The notes under the pieces were generated by a model that saw nothing but the letters and a program-made list of their open reading frames with translations, was not told where the DNA came from and searched no databases. A program made the position numbers and the translations under genes. Source: Serilophus lunatus (lineage: Eukaryota; Chordata; Aves; Passeriformes; Eurylaimidae). From it: a stretch of DNA of 64,000 nt. Of the stretch, positions 1 through 12,189 are shown one piece after another. The DNA lies in NCBI GenBank assembly GCA_013399895.1, contig VXBA01003135.1:131568-195567 (forward strand), in the 5' to 3' direction. Each line of letters begins with the position of its first letter. Within the stretch, counting starts at the first letter, position 1.

Positions 1-578
1 TGCCGTGCCGGGCAGTCCAGGGATGGCGGGGCAACTCCCCTCTCATCCCTGTGCCCTGGCCCAGCCCCCCCCCCCCCCGCAGGGAGCATGGAGCAGGGCC
101 TGAGCCTTGTCTCCCCCTCCCAGCAACTCTGGCTTCCCTGGCATTCCAGGCACCCCCAGCCGTCCTCATGGCCACACGCAGTGCCCACACAAGGCTGCCA
201 TCTCCCCCTCCCCCCCGCAGCCCTCATCCCCAAGAGGAAACAAAAGAAAACACATGAGCCAAAAGGGAGACGGGGGGNGCCCACCATGAGCCCCGGGGCA
301 TCAGAGGCCCTGGTGTGCTTGACCCTTACCAGCCCCTGGGACATGGACTAGGAAAGCAGCCACGCACTGCCCAGCAGGGGCAGCAGGCCCCTTCACGCCA
401 CCAAGGGCAGAAGTGAGCACTGGCGTGGTGCATGCAGCAGGCTCTGCCGTGCCGGGCAGTCCAGGGATGGCGGGGCAACTCCCCTCTCATCCCTGTGCCC
501 TGGCCCAGCCCCCCCTCCCCCCGCAGGGAGCATGGAGCAGGGCCTGAGCCTTGTCTCCCCCTCCCAGCAACTCTGGCT
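1..578. repeat. GC-rich tandem repeat, 444-bp period, about 1.3 copies
   Basis: Bases 445-578 repeat bases 1-134 almost perfectly. The only clear difference is a T interrupting the C-run, and the offset stays 444 bp on both sides of that run. The unit is very GC- and C-rich, unlike the AT-rich DNA that fills the rest of the window. One N (278) sits inside the unit after a run of six G, so the true period could differ from 444. The array stops exactly at another single N (579). It resembles a minisatellite or satellite monomer. I do not recognise the family. Open frames here are products of high GC and are not genes. Confidence 0.85.
278..278. other. Single-N assembly placeholder
   Basis: An isolated N lies inside the GC-rich repeat unit, straight after a run of G. 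It probably marks a base or gap the assembler could not resolve. Confidence 0.9.
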
Positions 579-579
579 N
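579..579. other. Single-N placeholder at repeat/unique junction
   Basis: An isolated N lies exactly where the second copy of the GC-rich tandem repeat ends and AT-rich DNA carrying a CR1 fragment begins. The coincidence suggests an assembly join, so contiguity across this base should not be assumed. Confidence 0.9.
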
Positions 580-595
580 GATGTCCAGAACCTTT

Positions 596-1031
596 GAAAA
601 TTAGAAGGGATCTCCAGAGGTCTCTAGTCCAAATCTGCAAAGTTCTCAAGGATTGTATTCAGACAAGTGTTGAACACTCCAGGAATGGAACTCATTCTTC
701 TCTGAGCCCAATTCCAACAATTTACAGTCCTACAGTGATTTCTTTTCCTTATACATGGAATTTCCCATGTTCCAACCTGTTGCCACCTGACCTGTTGCTG
801 TACACCCAGTCCAACCCCATCAGGATTTTCGACCCCTTGTTAGTTCAGACTACAGTATCTTCCCCCGCCCTTCTCTTCTGTAGGCTGAAAAAGTGTAGCT
901 CCTTCAGCTGCTACTCATACATCATGTGCTGCAATCCCAGCCACCTTCATAGCCCTCCGCTGGACTGCGCTCCTCTCATCTTTGTCTTCCTTAAAACAGA
1001 GTCCTAAAGCCACACAAAGTGCTCCAAAACT
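596..1031 (-). mobile_element. CR1 LINE 3' fragment, antisense
   Basis: Read on the minus strand, this is the 3' portion of a chicken-repeat-1 non-LTR retrotransposon. Plus-strand landmarks in the expected order are a decayed 'gatctccagaggtctctagt' block near 608, the 'cttctcttctgtaggctgaa' block near 870, and 'catagccctccgctggact' near 948. The last two match the well-known CR1 segments that read CTTCTCTTCTCCAGGCTGAA and TAGCCCTCCGCTGGACT. The copy has many substitutions and small indels and no intact frame, so it is old and immobile. The 3' end (left side) lacks the terminal octamer repeats and is close to the N at 579. A 191-codon frame (432-1007) runs from the tandem repeat through this element and is not a gene. 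Confidence 0.85.
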
Positions 1032-1700
1032 TTGATCTAAGTTTGAATTCTGTGAATTTACATCAAGTGAAAGGTTATTTGAATTTATGACTGACTCAAA
1101 TCCATCTCTAGTGAAAGTGCACATTAAATCATAGGAAATTTTCAGTAAATAAAGGAAGATTTTTTTCAGGCTATGTTCCAGATGTACAATTTAGCTTTCA
1201 TTTTTTTCCAAAACATAATTTCAATCCATATTTTTCTTTCCATTCTATTTTCTTTAAAACATTTCTTCTCAAAAAAATGAATTCCTATAAAATAGTGCTG
1301 CCTCTCCAGTCTGTAAGTATATCAAGGTAGAAATTTTTTTATTTCTTTTATGCTGCTGTTTGAGCTCTGCATTGCAATTACATTACAGAGAGCCATCACA
1401 ATGCAAAAAAACTCTCCTCAGGTTCTCTGAGAGCAAAATGATCCTTATACAGAACAGACAAGTTAAAGAACATTTTCAAAAAGGCAAAAACACCTTCCAA
1501 AGGTTGTTCAACAAGAATGTTATTTCAACAAGAATGGTATAACTAACTCAACTCATTTTCAAGCATGAGATAAAGATTCTAGCAAAATAACATACCTTCA
1601 TATTTCTTACAACATTCATTGACAGCATCAGCATTTCAATTTGTATTGGGACAACCTCCTCGAAGCAAGTCTCCCAGTTGACTGAACATCCTCTGCTTCC

Positions 1701-1741
1701 AAAAAAAAAAAAAAAGAAAAAAAAAAAAAAAAAAAAAAAAA
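1701..1741. repeat. A-rich homopolymer tract
   Basis: There are forty A residues interrupted once by G. It could be the poly(A) tail of a retroposed sequence inserted in plus orientation, but the sequence to its left matches no family I know. An N follows 41 bases later. Confidence 0.9.
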
Positions 1742-1781
1742 GCAGTTTTGGATCAACCCTTGAACAGTTCATGTCAAGTTT

Positions 1782-1782
1782 N
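1782..1782. other. Single-N assembly placeholder
   Basis: An isolated N lies shortly after the long A-tract. It is probably another unresolved assembly position next to low-complexity DNA. Confidence 0.9.
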
Positions 1783-4700
1783 ACTTCAAGGACTCTATTC
1801 AGGTGAAATTTAGTTACAAGTTAGTTTCTATTAACTTCTAAAAATGCAATTTAATATACTTACTTTTAGTTTGGTTTCCTTTTAAAATGAGTAGTTGAGC
1901 TTAGTTTCATCTTAGTATTAAGAGTATCCAAGTTAAAGAAGAGGACATTGCACTATTTTTTGAATTCAAATTTTTAGTGTGAAAGTTGTTTTTCTTTGAA
2001 ACTAAACTAAGTTACTGTTAATAGAGAGATCCAGTGCAGTGTGTTGAGTACATTGCCAGTTTATCTTAATGCACCTTGATGATCTGTCCCTGCCACAAAC
2101 AAGAAATAAAGGTCTTTAGTATGGGTACTATACATATTTTACAAAGGACAAAAATCCATATTTAAACTGTTATATAAAGCACTAAATGATGTGGCGACAG
2201 TAGATAAAGTATCAGAGCATTTACCAAAAGGTGTTATTAACTTATTGACACAGATGATTGGTTATTATTTCATGCTTATCAAACTACCCAAGATGGTGCA
2301 TTTCCATTACAGCTGATCTTCTCAGTTATGATCAGTGACTGTTTTCAGATGCTTATAATCTTGTTCATTACGAAAAGTATAGTAAGCATCTAAAACATGC
2401 ATAAAACCCATTTTTGCCACTTTTGATGCACATAGTACTTTTAAACAAAACAGAAAATTCATTGATCTTAAGATTATACAGTATGTTGCATGCAAAAAAA
2501 CATTACAAGCTAGATATCATGGTGAAATTAAAATATGAGGTTTCTTCAATTTCTTAGTCCATAAAAGATAAGGGGAAAAACTGCATGCCGTGTCCCCTCT
2601 CACTATGTGAAGCAATAATTCTATGAAGTACCTGCAACATCTACCAAACTCCCTGAGTTTTCTAATTGCATTTACTATATGCAAAGGATTCAGAAAAGAA
2701 TGTCTTACTTAGTCCTTTCTGGAATTTTCCATCATTGAAATAACTAGATAATCCTTTGCAGATAGAGGCAAGAAATAAGAGTGAAGAACAAACAGACAAT
2801 CTCCAACAGAGAAATTTTTAAATTATATTTCATACAACAAACATGTTTAATATGTAGTTCACCTAAAGCATTTTTAAAAACTCCTATTCTCCCATGGCAT
2901 AAATCTTCAGCTTTTATGCATAACAACTGTGTTCTCCTAAAATTGTAATACTAAAAGTAAGTGGTCAAAATTGGTGCATTCTCAGCGCCCCTTCTGTAGC
3001 AATTTTACCAACTCATTTACCCATCTAATTTAACATTGTCTTACAAAAACTCCTGTGGGAAAGGGAAAGGAATTGTTCTGCCAAAAAAAAATTTAAATTG
3101 TGCACTTATAAATGGAAAATCAGTGTGTGAGTAACCTTCTCTCAACAAGATCCTGAAATTAAAGGCTTCTTAAAGTGGAAATATCAGTCCTGCTTTTTGC
3201 ATCCAGAGTTTTCAGAAAGTGTTCCTCTGGGACATGGGATATTGGTTCTATTAGGCAATGTGACTATCTGAGTATGGAGGTGAAACAGATGATCATCAAG
3301 GTGTCACTTCACCAAAGCACAAATTCATTTATTTATTTCAAAGGCCAGAAGTTAGAAAATGTTTTTATTAACCAAGGACAAGTTGAAAAGATTAGCAGAA
3401 GTGCACACAGAAAGTGTAAAACCCAAGGGCACACAGACACCACTAGCAGCTAGTTCATTGAAATAATTCTGAAAGTATTAGTAATATAAGAAATGCACAC
3501 ACACACACAAAGGAGGGAGAAAAAATAAAAGCTACTGATCTGCTACTGCATGGAGAAGGAAATTTAGCAAGAGCAAAATGGAGAAGGCTAAGAAATTTAT
3601 TATCTTTTTTCTTCAGTCTGCACTAGGGACATAATTGCAAGTAGGCTTCCAGCATAACTAATTCCAATGAATCAGGGCAAAATAGGATCTCTCAAAAGCA
3701 TAAGAAAAAATAATCTAGGACTATTTAGATAAGTGAAAGTTATTTTCAAAACAACTAGGATGGATTTAGTTCATTACAGATCTGACTGAGGCAATGTCAA
3801 AATTAATTACTATTTATAAGTGATGACAATGGTGAAGTATTAGACAGGCAGAAAAGAGAAAACTTTGTTGTGCCTGCCTGCATTTAAAAACAGGAAGGAA
3901 AAGTAACGGTCAGACAGTTCCAGAAAAGTCTAATTATTTTCCTGGAAAAATACTGGGAAAAACAATCAAAGGAGTTGTAAACTTGTAGATGACGGGAAAC
4001 AGAACAGATGTGGCAAGAAGTAGTTACCAGAAATATTTTTAATTTCTTTCTATAGCAAGGTAACAGACATATGAAAAACAAAGAAGGGAAAAAAGAGAAA
4101 GAAGTGGAAAAAACAAAAGATACATGCTAAACATCCTGATACTTGTAGACTTGTTGACATTCTTATGGGCAAGCTTGGAAAGAAAATAAAAATTAAAAAA
4201 AAAAGAAAACAAACATCCACCAAACTAAACCCCCTGTGAATTAAATTACTACTGATGCAGTACTAACACAGGATGGAAAACAATTTTCTACACTTATTAG
4301 GTGCCCACCATTAGAGAGAGAGTAATAAGTCAGATTCCTGCAGTGACTGTCCTGGTTCTCTTACTGTTTGATGGTTTTGGTAACAGGATTTTGTGAAGAG
4401 GATGTAGGAGTGCAGGACGTTTCTGCAAGAACACAAAAGTGGCCTGAACAAAACAAATCCCCTCACAAAACTATGACTAATTGGAGAAGCAAACTAAGAA
4501 ACTGAAGTGAATTCAAAAGGAACAAAGAAATTTTAGGGCACAAAGAAAACACAGAGGCAAGGCAGCTAACTAGGAACCCTGAAGACTTGATCAGAAGGTT
4601 GTAACAGATCATAAGTTGCTTATGACTCATTAAATGTCATGCCCTTACAAGAAGAACAACAATTTCCTCAGAGGCACAAAAGCATGCTATGTTCCAGAAA

Positions 4701-4849
4701 TAACAGTTCATCTGCATATCACCTGAAATGTTGCATCTCAGTGCTATTCAAGAAAAAGTTAAAGAATTTGCAAAAGTAAATTTTGAAAATTAAAGAGCTA
4801 AAGGTATTAAATTTGTCCTACAACAAGAGCTTAAACTGTTGATGCTCAG

Positions 4850-5190
4850 ACTACAGAAAAGCAGAAACAGAGGAGATTTGATAATAGTGTACTAAAAGGA
4901 AGGAAAGAATACATTCACCATTTTTACTTGGGATACCACAGGAATTAATGAGCTTAACTTAGAGCTAAGGAGATTTAGGTTAGATATTAGGCAAATCGTT
5001 CATATTGTAAGAACACTTAAGCTAAGGATAGATTTCCCTAAGGATGCTGCAAAGACTTCATAACTGGAGATCTTTAGGAGCAGTTATGTGCTTTTCTGCC
5101 AAGGATGAAAAAAGTACAGTTGATCAGCACTGAAGCAGGATGACAGACCAGATGACTAAGATCTTTACCTGCTGCTCTTTCTCTGAAACA
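4850..5190 (+). mobile_element. Old, diverged CR1 LINE fragment
   Basis: The order of segments fits the CR1 3' region in sense orientation. An 'aggagatttaggttagatat' block near 4969 is the CR1 block that usually reads GGAGGTTTAGGTTGGATATTAGG. It is followed by a decayed segment aligning to the 'contraction, mean, evaluation' part (GATGCTGCAAAGAC, CTGGAGATCTTTAGGAG), then 'gaccagatgactaagatctt' near 5150, which corresponds to the CR1 GACTAGATGACCTT block. Divergence is high and the terminal octamer repeats are gone. This copy looks much older than the one at 59.1 kb. Confidence 0.7.
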
Positions 5191-8100
5191 GAAAATTAAT
5201 TTCCTACAGTAGGATCTCAAATGGATGGACTCCCAATGTGGGAGGTGATTTTAAATTGATGCATAAATTTCAGCTACCTATCGAGAGGGGAATAAGAAAT
5301 ATTGACACTTAATTTTTTACTGTGGGAAAGATGTCCAGAAGCTTTAAAACAAATGGAACAATTTCCTAGATTTGTCTAGATAAAGGCACTAAAAAAGAGG
5401 TATTTTTATTTTGCTTATTTTCACACTTGGAGCTTTATAATCACTGGTGCACTCTCTAAACCTCACACTTTACAAAACCATTATTTTAAAAAATTTGAAT
5501 TTCAGAGAGAGTGTAGTTTTTATTTCTAGTAATATTTTTATATGGTCTTTCTTCTCTGTAACATCTATCTGCCTACTAAACACATCACACGCAGAGCATA
5601 ATCTCAAATGAGAATTTACAAAGCTGTTATTTTTGTTAAAAATTTTTGGATAAAATTTGTGGTCATGTCTTTTACATGACATAAGGTGAGCTGATTTAAT
5701 TTCTTCATGTATATTTCTGAGCTGTAGTCTGTTAAAAAGGTGGAAACAGTGAAACAATTAAAAGAAAGAAAAAAGGTAAACTTTCTACCGTAATTATGTT
5801 ATAAAGTCATTGAACTACCTCTAAAAATTTCTCCTGGCTAAGCAGTAGATCGTCCTGTTATAAAAATCTTCATTCTGATCTACATTAGTCCAGAAGTTTT
5901 CAAATGCCTTAGTGGTCGTTAGGTTGAAATTTATTGAAAAGATACATAGAGTACAAGCCATTGACTGACATCGACTGTTTTTCAGCTGAGTACACAGACA
6001 TAACCTCCAATGGTCCACCTCATCCAAACTGCCAGTTTTTAAACTCCCTTTCCTTTAGGAGAAGTTATAACAATGGGGGCATTACAAAGGTGCACTCAGT
6101 CTTGTAAGTAAAGATGAGAAATCAGTCTATGGAAAAATCTAACCTAAGTCCTCATAAGACAGGTATGAAACTTAAACTGAATATTCTTTTGATGCTAGAA
6201 AAAGCTCTGAAACCACAGAAAATCTATTTTGACAACTGTAGGAGTTAAACTCTAATTTCAGATGCGTGGCTGTCAAAGAAAAAAAAAGCCACCCTGTTTC
6301 TATGCCTACAGAGATTAGGATCTGGCAGATGATCTAAAAAATCAGCTAAATATTCTTTTTATAGAGTCACCTCCTCATCCCCTTATTCACATAAGGAGTC
6401 TTGCAGCATTCAAGAACAATAAGGGGGATTTGGCTCATCTTGTTTTTCTGTTCAATAACACACTGTAAGATAAAATCAATACAGACAACCGCATATTAAA
6501 CTGAAGGTCACTCATATGGCAGGTTCTCTACAGCATCTCCTGTTCATACACATCTCTGCTGCTAAGAACAACTAGTTCTGCAACTATTGGCAATTCCTGA
6601 GCGTTATCTTCCGTGTCTGTCTTGAGGTTCCACAACGAGACGTGGAGCAGCCCACTGTGACAGACCTTGCCCCTTGCACAGAAGGTTTTGCATCTTCAAA
6701 TGCCGACATGGGCATTTTCCTGTGCACTATGCTGTTTTAGGGGTCTGATGAGCAGCTTTCCCATCCTCCCATTCCTGCTCCAGCTCAAAAACCCCTTTCC
6801 CTTATACACCTTACACTTCCTCTTGGAATAGAGGAAGGAATATTTCTCCTGGCTATATGGGCTGCAACCACAGTACAATACCTACATAAAACTGCTGGCT
6901 GAAAAAGTGTTTATTTCCAAACATATTAGACACCTAAGTTTATGCTCTAGAAAACTTTAGACTGAAGACTGGAAGTCTCAGAAAGATTAATTAATTTCCA
7001 AAACTGCTAGGTTTAACTGAAGCTCAGCTAATTATTCTGCTAAAGAACTATAAGCTAATGAACTCAATAATGAAAATATTTCGCTATGACTAACTCAAGT
7101 TTTTTTTTTAATTATCTTTTCATAGCGTTTCCTACTGAGTATGCAAAAAATGAGGAAGAAAATCTATTACATTTTTCAAAATTTTGGTTTAAGTATCATC
7201 TGAAATTTGAAAAACACTTCACTAGGCTTTCAGTCTACTTAGAGCTGCTAAAGAATTCAACAAGAAGTTTAAATAAGAATTAAAATGATTCTGAATACTA
7301 ATGGTAAAAGACGAAGATTTCTCCTATTTGTAACCTAAGTTGAGTGAAATGCATGTCAAAGTACAGATACCTACACTATAATTCATACAGGTGATTTTAA
7401 AAAGTTAGTTACACTAAAGAAGGTACTATCAGCATTAAAATATGCAACCAACAGTAAATTGACTTAAGCATTATCTAAACCCACTATCTGCTCAAAGATA
7501 CTGTGATAGTGTTAGTATCTCTGTTCTATGTTCTCAGGAAGAAATTGATTGGGTCACTTTTGAAGCAGCTCTATTCTATAATCTCTTTGCCCCTATTCTT
7601 TATATGAAAAGACAAAAGGAATTAAAAAAATATTTAAAAATTATACCCTTTAATAAACATTTCAAAATACAATGCGGTTTATGAAGCTTTCCACTTCCAG
7701 TATGCAAAAAAGCCTGACCTGAAATGTCTCTACCCTCTCCAACTAAAATCAGTCACTTGAGGAAGCTGAAACTGGCACGCTGTACTATACAAACATTTTT
7801 AGTTATTTTACACTTTGTTTTCTCAGGTACTTGCTGACATTGCGTCTTTTTTGGAACTGACACTATAGCGTTAACTAAGTTTAAACTCTCATTTTAGATA
7901 CAGGATTCAAATATCTCATTGCTTCTGACACTACATGGCACTCTTCATAAAAATAATTAAGTTGGCCAAGGAACTAAGTCAGCCAAGACCTTGACATAAT
8001 ACAGTTATATGAAACTATTCTTCATACTACAGCCTTCCCACCACAGGAAAGCATCACACAAGTTAAAAAACTATCAGGAGTATTTTAAGCATGTTTGTGT

Positions 8101-10674
8101 TCACATGCTTATCCAAACACAGCAGAATCATCCTTACTTGCATTTTGGCAGTTACGTGGTACATGTTCCCCTTCCTCACTAAAACAACACAGCAAGGATG
8201 GGAATAGATGGGACTTATTTAGGGACACACATGACATTACTGCAAGCAAATGTTTACTCTGTAAAGTGTCCCTGAGACCATTTGCTTCACTTCAGATAGC
8301 TCAAGAATTAAACTCATCCTGATCCCTACCCTGCTTTCTCCTTAATTTCTACATTACTTTGGGATTTTTCTCATCAATTGTTTTGGAAAAATTCTAGAAA
8401 GCGTCTCAGAAATCTCATCTTTTTAAGATGCTTGCCTATCCCTTGCACATTCCTTTGGCTTTGGCTCTGCTGTCCCCAGAAACACCCCTCTCCCTTCAGG
8501 TGCACTAGACTGCCGCTGGTGGATTCCACTCACACAGATATTTGCAAAGATGCAACAAATTCATCAAGTCAAAGTTTCATATACACAGATTCCTCAAAAC
8601 ATTACCAATCAGAACAAACCCATACTTTCTTCTCTCTTCCTTTTCTCTTCTGTAGCTGTTGATTCAACACTTGCATAGCATTCACTGTTTTTCTTCTATC
8701 GTATGTCAGCAACTCTTTACACCTGCAACACATCTGAGGGAGGCATCAGGAGCAAGAGCAGGCTCTGAAAGTTCTGACCCTCCTCCCATTTTTGCTGCTA
8801 TCTTCCCTCATCTCTGGTTTGTACAAAGCAGTGCCTCCAGCTTCTATGCAACACATAGTCAGCATCTGCACATTTCAATCCCCTTTTATTCTTACTTTTT
8901 CTTCCTTCTCTCTTTCTCACCTTTTAAGCAGCTGTGTTTCTGGAGTTTCCCTGGGGAAAATCTTAAACTTGAAAGGGCTTCTTAATAACCTTGCTCAGCC
9001 CTGCACACAGGAAATTAAGCCATTCTGCACATTCAGCATTTACCACTCTGTTCAACAGTCCAAAGTTCTCACACATACATACAGTTTACAGTCATTTGGG
9101 GATTGACTTCATCACCTTGGAGAAGTGCAGGTGAATTTTCATTTCTGTATGTGAACTCTGCCTAAAGATGTGGGTAATAGTTCATGGATTGAATACAAAC
9201 AGCTCTAAATATATCAGAGCATGGCTGCCAGAGAGATCTGTCAGACAAACAAAACTCATACCAAGTGAAAACATAATTAAGGGCCTTTGACTCTCAGATT
9301 ATTCTCCACTTGATTAAGTGTAATAAGTGCCTGCTCCCCTTAAAAAAATTAGAAAGGCAACTTATTGTTCCCTCACCCTTCCCACCCTCTCTTCCAGTGC
9401 AGTGTGGTTTAGGGAATTCATTCATTAACCCCTCTTAGTTTTTTTCCCTCTAGTCTAAGGGGCTGATACTTAGGGACACAACCATCCTTTATTTACATAC
9501 CAAGACTGAGAAACTGGCTGTCTAATTTGGCTACATCCCAGGCAGCCGGGCTGCAAAAGGCACGGTCAAATTGCTCAGCTGCTCTGTGAGTTTAGGAAGT
9601 TTGCCTGGCACTCAACTCAGCACTCACAGGAATTCCCAGCCAGGCTGTCCAGAGTTCTTGAGGTAGTCTTTGACCAAATGTATTTCTTCTTCTATATTAA
9701 GGAAATCAAAGACCAATGTTGATGCGTTTGCTGTGCCATTTAAATCCACGTTTCCTCACACAAGCACAAGTGCTGATAAAGGACTGAGCTTCTTTCCTGA
9801 CAGTAAACATACAGGAAAGACCTACAAATGCTAACATGTCCCACAAGCAAAACTTTTCCTTTTGTAGTTTCAGAAAGAGACATACCAGGTGCATAAAGCC
9901 TCTATTTCCCCAGACTCTCAAACACTCAGCCAACACTCTGCTACTCTCTCTGCTCTTACTGCCACAGAATCATCTTTCCCAGTTTCCAAAATGCCTGCAT
10001 TGAAATAACATCTCTGCCTTGACATTTATAAGTGCAGCAAGCTGTGCCCCTCTGAAGTCACCCATCCTTCTACTTCTCTCCTCTGAATGACTGAGTGACC
10101 CCTTTAAAACATGAGTATAGAGAGATGGAGTGCTGTGCACTCAGGCTGTTTCTTGATCACACCGTACGGAACACACAAAATGCCAAAGGCTGCCTTCTCT
10201 TCACACGTGCTTCAGTGAGGTTTCTATTAGTTGCAGCAGGCCATTGACAATCCCTGACTAAATCCATTGACAATATCTCCTAAACAGAAATCATGCAATT
10301 CCTTTAACCTTTTATCTACCTCCTAACTCTCTCTTCAAAGCCAGAGCAGAAAGCACTGGGTAAAAAGACTGAAGCAGCATATTATAGAATCTGTTATTCC
10401 AGAGACGGATTCACTCCAAGTGTTTGTCCTCCTTAAGCAGTTACTCCAGCAGAGATGCAGAGAAGACTGGCAAAACCCAGGAAGGGGAAGTTATTTCCTC
10501 TGCTTGTAGCAGAGGTACAGCAAGCACATGGCTCAAAGATTAATTAAGCCCAATGTGCCACAAAATATTTGTCAGCTGGTCTGAAATTCATATATAATAA
10601 GCTCTCTCCATATCTTTAGCAATATGATTTATTTTTTTTTCAGTTAATTGATTGGGTCAGATTCTTAAAAAACC

Positions 10675-10692
10675 CACAACAACAACAACAAC
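10675..10692. repeat. Short AAC microsatellite
   Basis: About six tandem AAC/CAA units follow a T-run and precede 'ccagaaat'. Confidence 0.85.
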
Positions 10693-11651
10693 CCAGAAAT
10701 CAGTCTGTAAACTCTCAATAATTACTGTGAAATAACTGTTTTTACAACTCTTTCACAAATATACCTAAAAGCCTACTGTGCTAATTTTGCTTTACTAGAT
10801 ACTATGATATCCCAGAGAACCAGGCCAAAGAATTCCTGAGAGAGAACATCCCAATCTTTTCCAAAGAGATTTTTACAAGAGGTTTACAACTACCCTGAAA
10901 AAGTTTGGTACTCAGTATGAAACAGAGAACCTGCGTTGTTCTCTTCTGTTAACCAGTTGAGCACACGTCAACTTCAGTATCCACGAGATGAACAGAACTC
11001 AAAACGCTTATCTAGCCATTGATACCAACAGCTCTTGGCTTCTGATCTAAGACATCAAAAAAGAAGGCAGACAAATTAAAATTTTACCCTAAAGAAAAAA
11101 ATTATCCTGCTCTTTATTAGGGAAGCAGTCATGTTGGTGTACTGCATTTACAGAATGTGAAGCACGCGGGCCATAACTCTGAGCAAAGTTTGCTGAAAGG
11201 ACTGTTTAAATGGTTGTAGAAGACCACAGGTTGTGTTCAATATTCATAGTGAATTTTAATAATAACATCCAAATGCACAGCTAAATAAGTTATCAGCTGG
11301 CAAGAAGCAAAGACAGAAAGTACAAACCCAAAGTACCACTTAATGACAACACTCATGATCAAACCACTTTGGCCTCTGAAATTATTTGGAGCATTCACAT
11401 TTCCAAAATCCCAAAGAAAAATTACCCTTTTCGGACTTGATAAGCTTCCCCTACCACAGAACTACCAACACCATTACTACAAACAGACGCTTGTTTCCCA
11501 CATAAATAAAGCAATTAAAAATTCTTTATGGACTGGGGAAAGAGTTCAGCATTTGTTTTCATTCTGTGTTAAAAAAAATGTGTGAGAACACTGAGAAAAG
11601 CCTGCTGTACCTTGTTGCACAACCACAACTTAAGTGTTCTTTTAACACTGT

Positions 11652-11656
11652 CTGAG
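11652..11656. repeat. Target-site duplication, left copy (CTGAG)
   Basis: The five bases directly left of the LTR are CTGAG. The same five bases directly follow its right end at 12185-12189. This is the direct repeat made when a retroviral integrase inserts DNA. Confidence 0.8.
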
Positions 11657-11706
11657 TGTACTAGTTTGAAATCAAACCAGTGGGAGATCGCAAGTCAGAA
11701 TTATAA

Positions 11707-11712
11707 TTTAAT
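11707..11712 (-). terminator. LTR polyadenylation signal ATTAAA
   Basis: On the minus strand ATTAAA lies about 50 bases before the LTR end, downstream of the TATA-like box. This is the position expected for the R-region poly(A) signal of an LTR. Function is inferred from position only. Confidence 0.5.
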
Positions 11713-11927
11713 AGAAAAAAAAATTAAAATAAATAAATAAATGCAGTAGTACAAGAACACTGACAAAGTCAGATACACCCTGACACTCTATGGTAATAGC
11801 AGTCCAAGCAAAGCAGTTCCGTTAAAGCGGTGATCCTGTAGAAAGAAAAGGGTGAGAAAGTCCAACGGTAGCTCTTGTCCTCTGGGAGTCCAGTAGGTAA
11901 GCGCTCCTGTGGTGTTCAGAGTCTCAG

Positions 11928-11933
11928 CTTATA
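11928..11933 (-). promoter_or_regulatory. LTR TATA-like box (TATAAG)
   Basis: The minus strand reads GATATAAGC, about 250 bases into the LTR. That is a fitting position for the U3 promoter, with the ATTAAA signal roughly 220 bases downstream. Whether it is still active cannot be seen. Confidence 0.5.
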
Positions 11934-12184
11934 TCCAGGATGGAATTGTTGTCTCCTCCCTCTGGGCAAAACATCTCACAATGGGATGGTGAGTCATGTG
12001 ATAAGGCCTGATGGGCCCATTAACAGCAGATAGTCCAGGAAGGAGCTATCTCTGAGTCATGGGGCGAGGCACTGATGGCCCATTTACAGAAGATAATACA
12101 GAGGGAAATGGCAAGGAACACTGTTTCACCAGCTGTTTCAACAGCTAACGGAGATGGTAATAGAATATACTTCAACCTAGGACA

Positions 12185-12189
12185 CTGAG
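12185..12189. repeat. Target-site duplication, right copy (CTGAG)
   Basis: An exact match to 11652-11656, immediately after the LTR terminus. Confidence 0.8.

Larger units (their letters stand above)
1032..4849. other. AT-rich anonymous DNA, no gene seen
   Basis: I see no recognisable exon, RNA gene or repeat family here apart from the A-tract at 1701-1741, the N at 1782, and a short CA run near 3495. Open frames are 92 codons or fewer. None shows a known motif or the splice-site pairing expected of exons. Confidence 0.6.
5191..11656. other. Anonymous DNA, no gene seen
   Basis: Sequence of ordinary composition. Small features only: a short AAC run (10675-10692) and scattered T- and A-runs. 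The 8.1-9.1 kb part is pyrimidine-rich on the plus strand and gives 75-108-codon frames, with low-complexity Ser/Phe/Leu translations and no family signature. I see no tRNA, snoRNA or exon I would defend. Confidence 0.55.
11657..12184 (-). mobile_element. Avian endogenous-retrovirus solo LTR
   Basis: A 528-bp solo long terminal repeat in minus orientation. Read on the minus strand it begins TGTCCTAGG and ends CTAGTACA, so it has the canonical TG...CA termini. A perfect 5-bp direct repeat, CTGAG, flanks it (11652-11656 and 12185-12189). The body matches an LTR family I recognise as widespread in birds, with plus-strand landmarks 'gatcctgtagaaagaaaagg' near 11831 and 'ctcctccctctgggcaaaac' near 11952. 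A TATA-like box and an ATTAAA poly(A) signal lie in the correct order for the minus strand. No gag-pol sequence is present, so this is the product of recombination between two LTRs of one provirus. The 5-bp duplication favours an ERVL (class III)-type element over a 6-bp ERVK type. The exact subfamily is not determined. Confidence 0.88.

Noticed and set aside
432..1007. 191-codon plus-strand open frame, the longest in the window
   Set aside because: It crosses the GC-rich tandem repeat, an N, and an antisense CR1 fragment, so it is a composite of repeats and not a gene.
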